Below are positions 22,280 through 31,294 of a stretch of 64,000 nt of DNA, in pieces (position 1 is the first letter of the stretch; every line of letters starts with the position of its first letter). Position numbers and translations under genes: made by a program. The DNA lies in the NCBI GenBank assembly GCA_947095585.1, contig OX352762.1, positions 46,128,829-46,192,828 on the forward strand. The letters run 5' to 3'. Under the pieces are notes generated by a model. It was not told the origin of the DNA. It was given only the letters and a program-made list of their open reading frames with translations, and did no database searches. Source of the stretch: Nephrocerus scutellatus. Lineage: Eukaryota > Arthropoda > Insecta > Diptera > Pipunculidae.

Positions 22280-23274
22280 TTTATTTTCCCACTTAGCAAT
22301 TCCCCTTTTAGCAGCAACTTCTGCCGGCAGGACCCGCATTTAAAAGTGGAAGGCAAGGTAAATGAAACTAAGTAGACACAAATATATTGAATTAAATTAA
22401 CGGCTATTAAGGGCAGTGGAGAAATAATATAGATTTAATTTTCATTAATTCCGTTTAATTTTTATTTTATTTTAATCCTTTTTAAATTTTATTTGATTAA
22501 TCATAGTAAATACATAGTAATCATTGAGATACAATTAATGTTGAATTATTTGAAAAATGTTTGAATTGTTTTACCTGAATTTTTTTGGCGAGTAAATACT
22601 CATTAATAAAATTATTACGAATGCGAACTAGCTGAGATTTTGATTATCTTTACCCGGAGAGTTGAAGATACCTCTTTTGGAGGCCATTTATTTTTGTAAT
22701 ACCAAATAGGTTTTAGCAACGATGCAGGGCTAAATTAAATTAGCATGGTATGTGGCTGGGATCAGTGATCCCCGTGTAAGTATCCGACGTTTCGCCAAAA
22801 ATGACTGTAACTGACTGGTGACAAAGACAGATGGACAGACCTCAGTCGGTCTAGTCCATGACGATACTGTGGGGCTTCGGTACAGGTGTAACGAGGTCAT
22901 TCTTTTCCTAGTTTTAGTTAGATTTAAGAATCTTTTTAAGTTGTACTTCTTTTTAGAAAAAAAAAAGGGAATTTACTTTTTTTTTAAATTAGCCTTAATT
23001 TAGTAATAATTTAGCATAAGTGTCCTAGAAAGAATGACCTGCTTACACCTGAGCCGAAGGACAGTTCCTTGTATCCCTCCCTCCTTCACAAAGTTTCCCT
23101 ATTAATTTCCACCCTTTACTTTTATAGACACGATAAATACAATTTTTGTTCATGTCGAGGTGTCACTGGTAAGTGACAAGGACCACCCGTCCGGCGAGCT
23201 TAGCCGAGCAACCGCGAGCGTGTCGCGACGTCCTTGCCAGTGGCAGAACCCCTAGTGGGACCTCGCTACATAAC
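22280..23274 (+). repeat. Ty3/gypsy LTR copy 2 (solo or truncated)
   Basis: Matches 301-1268 across its length, with the extra left-end segment TTTATTTTCCCACTTAGCAATTCC. It ends at CTACATAAC and is followed at once by BEL/Pao integrase sequence on the other strand, with no primer site. If the LTR proper ends at CTACA, TAAC could be BEL-derived target sequence (BEL reads ..GTTA.. here). The left flank is a HINE, not BEL, so a clean target duplication cannot be shown. Confidence 0.75.
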
Positions 23275-23559
23275 GGATGCATTTCCTAAACTTCGAACTA
23301 AGAGATGTTTTGCAGATTTCACAGCTGCTTCCCATATGCCACCAAAGTGTGGTGCTCTTGGTCGTATGAAATTGAACTGTATGCCTCTGTTGTTGCATGC
23401 ATTTGTAATTGCTTCTTGCGCGTCAGATGAGTAGATTACAGTTGACAGTTCAGGTATTTTATGTTTCGCTCCAGCGATGTTCATTGCATTGCCACAATAC
23501 AAGTTTTGGCAGTGTCCACGTCGGCCGATGAATCTTTTGAGAGCACCAATGAATCCCTC
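23275..23559 (-). pseudogene. BEL/Pao integrase, C-terminal part
   Basis: Continues the integrase core on the far side of the nested insertion. RPRAPHFGGIWEAAVKSAKH is the BEL hallmark around the third catalytic residue (Glu in GIWEA). Where the family has an Asp-Asn pair for the second catalytic residue, this copy reads YCGNAMN, so the Asp appears lost. The reading frame ends at the junction with the LTR. Confidence 0.8.
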
Positions 23560-24149
23560 TGTGGTGAGATCATCCTCGTGGGGGCCGCTGTATCTTACTT
23601 AGCTGTCTGGTTTTTATAAGTCTGATACTTGGTCTTACTCGGAAGATTATAGTGGTAGGGGGTTTGTGCTAAAGAATGTCAAGAATGGGCGCTGTCTTTT
23701 GTATCAAGCGCCCCTACCGTACATACTGCAGGCGGTAGTGCTCGGGATAGTTTCTATCTCGGGCTGCATAGGACTTGGGGAGTCCTAGTGGCAAATGATG
23801 GGATACAAGGTTCCGGACGAACGTGCTGCCAGGGTCTGCTTTGCAATCGCCCAGGCACTCGTTCTGAAAGAGCTGAGTTCCTTGATGTCAGACCTCACCA
23901 AGGTCGCGTTGGTACTACGGGGGTTGATTCCGCCCACAGATAAGGTTAATCTCTTCGGAGGTTAGCTGAGTCTGGGTCAACCATTGGTTGAGGACCAGTC
24001 TTGTTCTGGCCTTGGCCTACGTAGTGGCTTACGGTTTACTCTCGTTGAGAGGACCGCTAAGTGTAGTATCTAACCATGAGAAGCTTAATGGCGAAAGCTT
24101 GGTAAGCGCGGGGCTCACGCTCCAACTCAAACCCGGTGTGGTGAGATCA
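23560..24149. mobile_element. 564-bp nested insertion with a 13-bp target duplication
   Basis: TGTGGTGAGATCA occurs at 23560-23572 and again at 24137-24149. Removing one copy plus the 564 bases between them restores an uninterrupted integrase reading frame (..SDLTT joined to EGFIGALKRF). A variable-length duplication of this size fits target-primed retroposition (SINE or 5'-truncated LINE). The insert is GC-richer than its surroundings, has no poly-A tail that I can see in either direction, and no family I recognise. Confidence 0.75.
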
Positions 24150-25870
24150 CTCACAAGCTCTAGATGCACCGCCTTCATCGCGAAACAACAAAAGACTGCA
24201 ATATAAGCCTTGTGCGGTCTTTTTCCACGCAGTTTGTAGTGTACTGTTATTGGACCACAATAATATACTCCAGTGTTTATAAATGGCCGAGCTGGTGTCA
24301 CCCATGTAGAAGGCAAGTTCCCCATTATGTGGTTGAATAACGCTGGCTTGGCTCTGCTGCATATCGTACAACGGTGAACTGTGGCTCGTGCCATAATTTT
24401 TCCTTTTATTGGCCAATATCGTTCTCGAACTATTTCTAATAGTGTTTGGGCTCCACAATGTTTACTTTCTTTATGAACCATTTCAAATATTACCTTTGAA
24501 ATAGGATTATTATATGGAATGAGTAGTTGGTGCTTTGAGTCATACGCCAATGATGAAGCGTCCAGGCGGCCGCCAACACGAATTAAGCCATTTTTGTCCA
24601 AAAATGGTGAAAGATTACATAAACTACTTGCTCCTCGAGATTTTTTATATCTTTTTAGCTGCTGAATTTCCTCTTTGAAATCCGATGCCTGCATTTGTGC
24701 GATAATTGGGATTAGTGCTTGATCTAATTCCATCGTCGTTATTGATGTTTGAGACTCACGGCGATTCCTTTGACACCTGGTGTGGGTTATAAAGCGTAAC
24801 ACGTATCCCACAATTCGCTGTAGTCGATGAAAAGAATTTTTGTGGTTGATTTTGTATACAAAATCAGGTTCTGCAGCTGCCACGACTAATGATTCAGGTG
24901 CCTTCCTTTTTCGTTCCAAGTTGTTTTTAATAGCAAGGACTGGCTTAAACTTTGGTGGCCAAGTTGTTTCTTTACCATGTAGAAACAGTGGTCCATAGAA
25001 CCACAGAGTACATTCCTTCAGGGCCTTTGGTGACATTCTCCGAGATAGAATATCTGCTGGATTGCTTTTTGAACTGACATGACGCCATTGATCTGCTCGT
25101 TTTGTTTCTTGAATGACGGAAATCCGGTTTGCTACGAAAATGTTGAATGATGCTGATGAGGAATATATCCATGATAACACGATTTCTGAATCAGTCCAGA
25201 GCCATGTTGGGTTGGTAAATTTGAGATCTGACTTGATTTTGGCTGCTAATTGTGCTCCTAGTACCGCTGCACACAACTCCAAACGTGGTATTGTTTGCCT
25301 TTTAAGTGTAGCTACGCGAGATTTTGCACACAACAATCGTGTCATGATGGTGCCGTCTTTGAACACTGAACGAATGTAAGCTGCTGCTCCATACGCCTTT
25401 TCAGATGCGTCGGTAAAAATGTGTAATTGGGTGGCTTCTGGAACTCTTCGTTTAAATATGTGCCTTGATATTTGAAGTGTTTGTAATACGTTCAAGTCTG
25501 AGCGAAATGTGAGCCATTTTGTGTGCAATTCTTCAGGTAGCGATTGATCCCAGTCCAGTTTTAATTCCCACAAATTCTGGATAAAAGTTTTGGCTGTTAC
25601 CACTATGGGAGAAAGGATTCCTAATGGATCAAAAAGTCTTATAAGGCCTGATGTGACAGTGCGTTTAGTAACCCTTTTGACCGCTTCGAGGTTCACTTTA
25701 ACGCATAACTTGTCCTCATTCGGCATCCATGTGAGTCCTAATATTTTTATGGAGTCAGCTTTTGTCCCTTCAAAACCTAAATTTACTTCTAAATTCTCTT
25801 GAGGGATGTTTAGGAGCAATTGTGGGTGGTTTGTACACCATTTTCGTAACTTAAAACCACTTTCTTTCAT
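24150..25870 (-). pseudogene. BEL/Pao RT C-terminus, RNase H and integrase N-terminus
   Basis: One long open frame. It begins in the RT thumb (GFKLRKWCTNHPQLL), goes through the Pao connection (GLIRLFDPLGILSPIVVTAK) and RNase H (IFTDASEKAYGAA and LWTDSEIVLSWI, with the Asp residues present). It reaches the integrase zinc-binding region (HKESKHCGAQTLLEIVRERYWPIKG..CTICSRAKP). The first core motif reads NTGVYYCGPI where the family has Asp after GV, so the first catalytic Asp is replaced by Tyr. The frame continues past 24150 only into the nested insert. Confidence 0.85.
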
Positions 25871-26409
25871 GATCTTGTTGTAAACACTTGGTCGCTAAAA
25901 ACAGAGCAGACCTTGTGCCATAAGTAACCGTGTTGAGCTGGTAGTACACAATGGGCTTAGCAGCATCTTTTCTCCAGATAATGAGTTGAAATTGGCGATC
26001 TTCGGGTGAGATGAATACTTGTCTATACATTTTTTCGACATAGGTGGTAAAGACGAATCTTGGAAATCAAAGTTAGCAGTATAGAGAATAGTTTGATTTG
26101 CACTATCGGTCCTGTATACATCAGGTCGTTAAGTGAATATCCTGAATCGAACACTACGCGCAGCTTAGTGGTGGAGCTGTCAGGTCTTAACACGCAGTGG
26201 TGTGGAATGAAGTAGTTTGGTGAAATGACTGCATCTGCTGATATTTTTGTCATATGCCCCATTGATTCGTATTCGTCCATAAACTTAATGTATTCAGCCT
26301 TTACATCGGGATTATTCTGGAGTCGACGCTCGAGCGAGAGAAATCTGTTCAGAGCAATTCCGTGTGAATCGCCTAACGCATTAGGGCTTTGGTGAAATGG
26401 TATTTTCAC
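25871..26409 (-). pseudogene. BEL/Pao RT N-terminal half, active site deleted
   Basis: Contains NPDVKAEYIKFMDEYESMGHM, the YFIPHHCVLRPDSSTTKLRVVFDS start of the RT fold and, in a second frame, the YRQVFISPEDRQFQ..TVTYGTRSALF segment. Directly after that the sequence passes into the thumb segment of the next entry. The fingers-palm region that should carry the Tyr-x-Asp-Asp box is missing, so this RT cannot be catalytic. A frameshift lies near 26030. Confidence 0.8.
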
Positions 26410-26616
26410 TATGAATCGATTTTCATGGTTCTAGATGGTGTGTTGCGCGAAGTGTTATTCTCATTGTCTTTCTGCCATGGAGAGATGTTTTTCATTGGTT
26501 TTGATTTCATCCAATTCCCATAAGCGAGCTATGGAAAGCTCGAGACTTTCATCTGTTGTGCATACCCCGCATGCTACATTTGTGGAGTTTTCTTCTTGAA
26601 GTTTTCCTGAGACAAC

Positions 26617-27060
26617 CTATCCGAACACGGTGTTTTGTAATATTGGAAGTCGTTTTGATAATTTAATTTGTCCAATTGATAGAAGCTGATGATAATGTTC
26701 TGCACCCAATAATATATCGATTTTATCTGGGCGATTAAAGGCTGGATCTGCTAGCACGAGATTTTTGGGTAGTGACCATTCATCTGTGTTGATGAATTGC
26801 GATGGTTGCGGCGAAATGATGCGAGGCAGTACAAGTGCTTCAAGTCGTGTTGAAAAGCCATTAATGCGAGACTGTAATGCCACGTTGATTCGATGCTGTG
26901 TTTTGGTGTTAGTTGCTCCAATTCCGTTAATGTTTACCGATTATGGCTGCATTGAAATGCCAAGTCGTTTTACTAGACGTTCAGTGACAAAATTGACTTG
27001 GGAACCTGAGTCCAGTAAAGTACGACACTCGACTTCTGTTTGTTCGCTCTTTACCTTTAC
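26617..27060 (-). pseudogene. BEL/Pao aspartic protease (A17 type)
   Basis: LLDSGSQVNFVTERL (about 26985-27030) carries the catalytic Asp-Ser-Gly. A TAA stop follows shortly downstream, then the frame continues with the DKIDILLGAEHYHQLLSIGQ and LPILQNTVFG segments that are diagnostic of the BEL protease/linker. Confidence 0.8.
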
Positions 27061-27132
27061 TACTGCTGTGCTGAGTAGAACGTAAGAATTTGATGATTGT
27101 TTATTGGCTGCAGCAAGTGAGGCGGCTTCTCA

Positions 27133-27345
27133 TTATCTGGCGAAGAGGTAATTGGTGAAGTGGTTTTTTGCGTATCTTTTTTGTTTGTTTTCTTTCTTGT
27201 TGTTTCTATTAGATGATACTTGATTTGATGAATTGCTTGCGTTTTCAAGGTGTAGCAGTGAATTGTATTTCTTGTTGCATTTCGTGCATGATCTTGAGGT
27301 GCAAGTTTTAGTTGAATGGCGCGATTTCAAACAGTTGACGCACAA
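27133..27345 (-). pseudogene. BEL/Pao gag zinc-knuckle region
   Basis: CVNCLKSRHSTKTCTSRSC.KC holds a Cys-x2-Cys-x4-His-x4-Cys knuckle followed by further Cys residues, as in BEL gag C-termini. The frame is lost shortly after it. Confidence 0.7.
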
Positions 27346-27430
27346 TTTTTGTTTTTGAGCGAAATTCAGGTGTTCAGGAGGTGTTTATTGTTGAAATTTT
27401 TGACACCGAAATAGTGGATGAGTACCGTTT

Positions 27431-28215
27431 TTACAAAGGGCACATGAGTTTGCATTTTGGTAAGAAGAAGCAGCTGAAGCACATACCTTCGTTGATGATT
27501 TTTCTTTCTGACCCATTGATTGAAACCGAGTTTCCAGAAACGCCAAAAAATGTTTGGCTTGTGGAAGTTCTTTTGGACTGGTTATTGATCGATGGATCTA
27601 GTTTTTTAACTAGTAGGTGGAGCAAAATAGGATCCCAAGAGGTTGTGTCGACCCCAATTTTTTGTAATGCATGCAAGCATTCTTGTGTGACGTCATGCAG
27701 CTGCTTGATGGCTGCTGCTGATGACCCGGCAGATGGTTGTTCGAGCAGTTGCTGTATTAGCGTTGCGACAAAAACCCGCTTATTGTTGTACCGTTCTTGT
27801 AACAATTTCCATGCTGTATCATAATTTTCAGCTGTAGCTGAAAGATGACTTATTAGTTTTTCAGCTTCTCCTATGACATTTGATTTGAGGTACCACATCT
27901 TTTGTACCGTGGGAAGTCGCTGATTGTCGACAAGTTGAGAAAAGAGATCGTGAAATGCTCTTTATTTAAGATAATCCCCATTGAATTTTGGAATGGTTAC
28001 CTTAGGGAGGGGTAGAACGTTGTGTAGTTAAAATTCTCTTTGTTCTGGTGCAATATTTGATGACAGTTTAAAATTGTCGATGATTTGTTTCTCAAGATTT
28101 GTGTATGAGTCCATATTATATCCTTCTTTCAGTGGATCATGACTGCTTTCCCATATTTGCTCCCACAGCTTTTCTTTGAGATTCATATTTGTAACCGTTT
28201 CAGAAATTCCATCAT
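27431..28215 (-). pseudogene. BEL/Pao gag (DUF1759-type)
   Basis: The N-terminus probably starts in the segment NLKEKLWEQIWESSHDP at about 28130-28190. LPKVTIPKFNGDYLK is followed by an in-frame TAA where a Trp is expected, then AFHDLFSQLVDNQRLPTVQKM and MWYLKSNVIGEAEKLISHL, typical of DUF1759. At least two in-frame stops (one after EQREF, one after GDYLK) interrupt it. Confidence 0.75.
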
Positions 28216-28893
28216 CACATTTTGTCTTCTAATTGCGGAATTTGTGGAGAAGAGTGGTGGTGTTGTGTCGCTGTTGCTTGTAGTTGTCCTCGATGTCCTT
28301 CAAATGATTCTTGGTACTTTGTTGTAAGTACAGCGGGTATTGCCAATCCGAATAAGGCCTGCTTGTATGGCGGCAGTGCACATTCTGTGCCAAGTTACAG
28401 AATATATAATCAGTTGGCAGTTGCGTTGTTCTATTATTTGATCCTGTGCCAAGTTACAGGATCCGGGGACACCAGAATGTTTATGAAAGGTGATTTTACC
28501 AATCAAAATGTTGCTGAATGTCTTGTGTCTTGTCCAAGCGAATGCACCAGGACAAGGAAGAATGTTTATGAAAGGTGAATTTCCCAATCAAAATGTTTTT
28601 AATTGTCATCAAGGCGATGACACCAAGATAACGTATAAGTTAACACAAGTATTTGAACTTGGTTAGCTGGCGAATGGAAAGAAATAAACACTCCAATGGC
28701 TTGAATAATTCTCTCGTCTTTTATTAAGAATATTGCTTCTTAAATACTAAATTATTGCTGATTCTTATAATTTTATTTGGTTAACATTGCTAAATGTGCA
28801 GTACTAATTATTGATGATTATGATTTTATTTTGCTTAAATTGCTAAATGTGCAGTGCAAGCTAATTTAATTTTTTGTTTTTCTTTTGCTGTAG
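28216..28893. other. Possible BEL/Pao leader/LTR remnant and AT-rich DNA
   Basis: Two short direct repeats are present: CTGTGCCAAGTTACAG.A at about 28384 and 28446, and GAATGTTTATGAAAGGTGA.TTT at about 28478 and 28562. On the minus strand an AATAAA lies at about 28722-28727. CTAAATGTGCAGT is repeated near 28790 and 28843. The position fits the 5' end of the BEL element, but I could not find a paired LTR or a convincing primer site. Confidence 0.3.
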
Positions 28894-29968
28894 TTCGTTG
28901 CACATGCGATCAATTTCGGAATTTGTTGACCTCTGAGGTTTTGGAAAAGGTGAATGCGACGACAAAAGCAACGCTTTTTGACGATTCATTGCGATTGCTG
29001 TGACCTGATGGACTTAAGCGCGAAAAAGTATTGCGGAAGTATAGTACGGACGCTGCCCCATACATGAAGAAAAGCGGAAAATCGATAAGAATTCTGTATG
29101 CCAAAATGATACATGTTACTTGCGTCGCTCACGGTGTACATAGGGTTTGTGAAAACATCCGCTGTATATTTCCAAAAGCTGATACCTTATTTTCCAATAT
29201 AAATTTTTTTTTTAAAAAAGCTCCTCCCGAATTGCTTTTTTTAAGGAGAAGGAACCTGAGCCTGCAAAAAATAAAAAATATAGTCTGAATTTGATTTCAA
29301 ATATATATTTTTAATTTAAACAGCTTTTGACGCATGGCTGAATGCAGTATCATACTACGCACAGCATTTTATTCGCATCAAAGGAATCGTTAATGAGGTA
29401 GAAGATGATGCAAGCTGTGTTTCATTTGCAAAAGAATTGATTGCCAATGTAACGGTTCAAGCCCAACTGGCGTATATACAAGCCAATTTAGTATTTTAAG
29501 TTGACCCGAAGAGCATATATTTAATAGTTTGCAAAAAACAGGTGATTTCAAGTGTGCGTTTTAATTTGAAATATTGTTTCTTAATGCAATATTTTTAATG
29601 AAATATTTAGGAAGGCTGACTGAAGAAATTTTGAATAAAATCGAGAATAAATTGCAGAAAGCGAAAGGTCCAGTTGCTGAAAATGTGGTAAAAAAGTTGT
29701 TCAACGCCGTTTTTTCTGCAAATGCTTTCATCTTTCATCATCATGCTTTCGAGATCATTAAAGAAATAAAAAATGTTGTCAATGGTGCTGCAAGCTCCAA
29801 ACTGCCATCAAATATTGAAGTCAATGACGTGCCGTCTTTTTGTTGGGCTCCACTCGTTTCTGCAACGTTGAGAGATCCTTCAGCTCGTTCAAGGCTCTCC
29901 TGAGTGACAATCACAGGCGATTGTTGCCAGAGAACTTCAAAATGTTAATGCTTGCAGTGCTATTTTAA
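28894..29968 (+). pseudogene. hAT-superfamily transposase relic with intron-like gaps
   Basis: Exon-like blocks in order. 28894-29221 carries LTSEVLEKVNATTKATLF, a TGA where the family has Trp before PDG, then STDAAPYMKKSGK and IHVTCVAHGVHRVCENIR. 29331-29503 carries AFDAWLNAVSYYAQHF. 29612-29860 carries RLTEEILNKIENKLQKAKGP. A final block, one frame over, carries CNVERSFSSFKALLSDN..ENFKML up to 29968, which is the C-terminal hAT dimerisation motif. Acceptor-like TTTGCTGTAG, TTTAAACAG and ATATTTAG precede three blocks. The order and motifs match the CGGBP1-like hAT transposases common in insects. The stop and the terminal frameshift make it a pseudogene. Confidence 0.75.
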
Positions 29969-30238
29969 TGCTTAAAAACACTTTTTTAATAAATGCATTT
30001 TTTCCGTCTAATTTTGCCTATTTTGCCTTTGCCTTAATTTGGCTTTTTTATACTTTTAATGTCAACAAAATCCGTTCACTGGTCATTACCATCTAAATCG
30101 ATTGAATTGTAGGTTTTAATTATAGCTTTCCTACAGAATATATATATACTTTTTTTAAATCTATTCAGAAGTAAGATATAATTTATCAAATCTCTGTAAA
30201 TTGAGCGCTATTCAGAACTATTGTAACGTTTTTGCTAT
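29969..30238. other. AT-rich DNA, nothing recognised
   Basis: Low-complexity T-rich DNA with a short (TTGCCT) imperfect repeat near 30015 and GAATT repeats at about 30248-30266. No terminal repeats assigned to the hAT relic were found. Confidence 0.4.
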
Positions 30239-30261
30239 AAATAAAGAATTGAATTGAATTG

Positions 30262-30415
30262 AATAATTTGAATACTATAGCTGTAATTTAAAATAAATTC
30301 TGTTAATAAAAACTGCAATTTTACCTTATAGATAGGTATCATTCTTTTTTTTACCCCTGCCTAATAGAAGATTGGGATGAATAAATACCTGGGCAACGCC
30401 GGTTAATCAGCTTGT
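30262..30415 (+). repeat. Helitron 3'-end remnant (tail module T)
   Basis: AATACTATAGCTGTAATTTAAAATA through ACCTGGGCAACGCCGGTTAATCAGC matches tail modules at 35262-35407, 39886-40030, 41818-41962 and 59409-59575. The GGGCAACGCC hairpin-like segment followed by CAGC resembles a Helitron terminus that has lost its CTAG. Confidence 0.55.
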
Positions 30416-30461
30416 ATAAATATATAAATAATACATACTAAGCCATATCTATATATATATA

Positions 30462-31062
30462 TCTAATATATAAAAATCTCGTGTCACGGTGTTTGGGTCT
30501 CAACTGCTCCGAAACGGCTCGACCGATTGTTATGAATTTTTTTATGTATATTTGGTAGGTATGAGAATAGGTTTTAAAGTAAAAAAAAAAAATAATGGGA
30601 ACGACTGGACCGATTTGCCTAACTTTTATTTTATAAATTCGCCATAGTCCGAATAAGGTTTATGCGGAAAAAAAATAAAATTAAATTTGTGTTGATTCGC
30701 TTGTCGTTGTTGTCCAGCAAAAGTCGTTATTTCATTTCTGTTTCAATAGATTCCAACGTGCGCAAATGTCATTTGACAGCTTCTTCTTTGATTTTGTGGG
30801 CAAAAAGATCTCCAAAAGACCACAAAAGACCCCGAAAAGAATCACAAAAAGGCCTCCGAAAGTCCCTCAAAATCACCAAAAATCATTAAAGACCCCCAAA
30901 AGAACCCCAAAAGACTCTAAAAGACCCAAAATTAAAAACACAATGATGTGACTAATACTGTGACTCGATATCGCAAAACAAATAGCTTTTCACAAGTTCA
31001 CAAAACGATTACAAACAAATTTATTGAAAGTGGGACAGGACAACGTTTGTCGGGTCAGCTAG
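30462..31062 (+). mobile_element. Non-autonomous Helitron, about 600 bp, both ends present
   Basis: Starts TCTAATATATAAAAATCTCG followed by the common insect Helitron head (CTCCGAAACGGCTCGACCGATT). Ends with the hairpin GACAA-CGT-TTGTC, then GGGTCAG and CTAG at 31059-31062. It sits between A and T, as Helitrons do, with no target duplication. The interior is purine-rich (AAAAGACC repeats at about 30815-30930) with no helicase or Rep sequence. Confidence 0.85.
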
Positions 31063-31070
31063 TATTTATA

Positions 31071-31294
31071 TAAATCTATATAGTTACATATATAAAAATG
31101 AATGTTTGTGTGTATGTCCTTTATAGAATCGTAAACTATGCATTTGATCATGTGATGACCTTTAGCAAAGTTGTTGTGCATGAGCCCGTGAAGGTTTCTG
31201 AGTTGGTTCAGCGCCACTAGGTAGCGCTGGTATCGTTTTTTCCGAAAATTCTTATTTATGGAACGATTTGGCTCAAATTCACTCCATATAATCT
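31071..31294 (+). mobile_element. Helitron head remnant H2, interrupted by the Helitron array
   Basis: TATATAAAAATGAATGTTTGTGTG followed by TCGTAAACTATGCATTTGATCATGTG is a typical Helitron 5' region. It runs to CTCCATATAA, where the next Helitron (TCTATATATATAAAATAG) begins. The uninterrupted form CACCATATAATATTTAAG is present at about 40137-40154 and 42070-42087. Confidence 0.6.

Larger units (their letters stand above)
23275..28240 (-). mobile_element. BEL/Pao retrotransposon, decayed
   Basis: From right to left: gag with a DUF1759-type region, a Cys-rich knuckle, an A17-type aspartic protease, RT, RNase H and integrase, which is the BEL/Pao order. It is cut at the left inside integrase by the LTR copy. 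It contains in-frame stops, a deletion across the RT active site, lost integrase catalytic residues and a 564-bp nested insertion, so it is dead. Its 5' LTR, if present, should lie within about 28300-28890. Confidence 0.85.

Noticed and set aside
23573..24136. The GC-richer insert considered as an rRNA fragment
   Set aside because: No stretch that I recognise as rRNA, and the 13-bp flanking duplication fits retroposition better.
28222..28587. Overlapping frames of 95-118 codons on both strands
   Set aside because: No similarity I recognise; they span short direct repeats and probably belong to the BEL leader/LTR.
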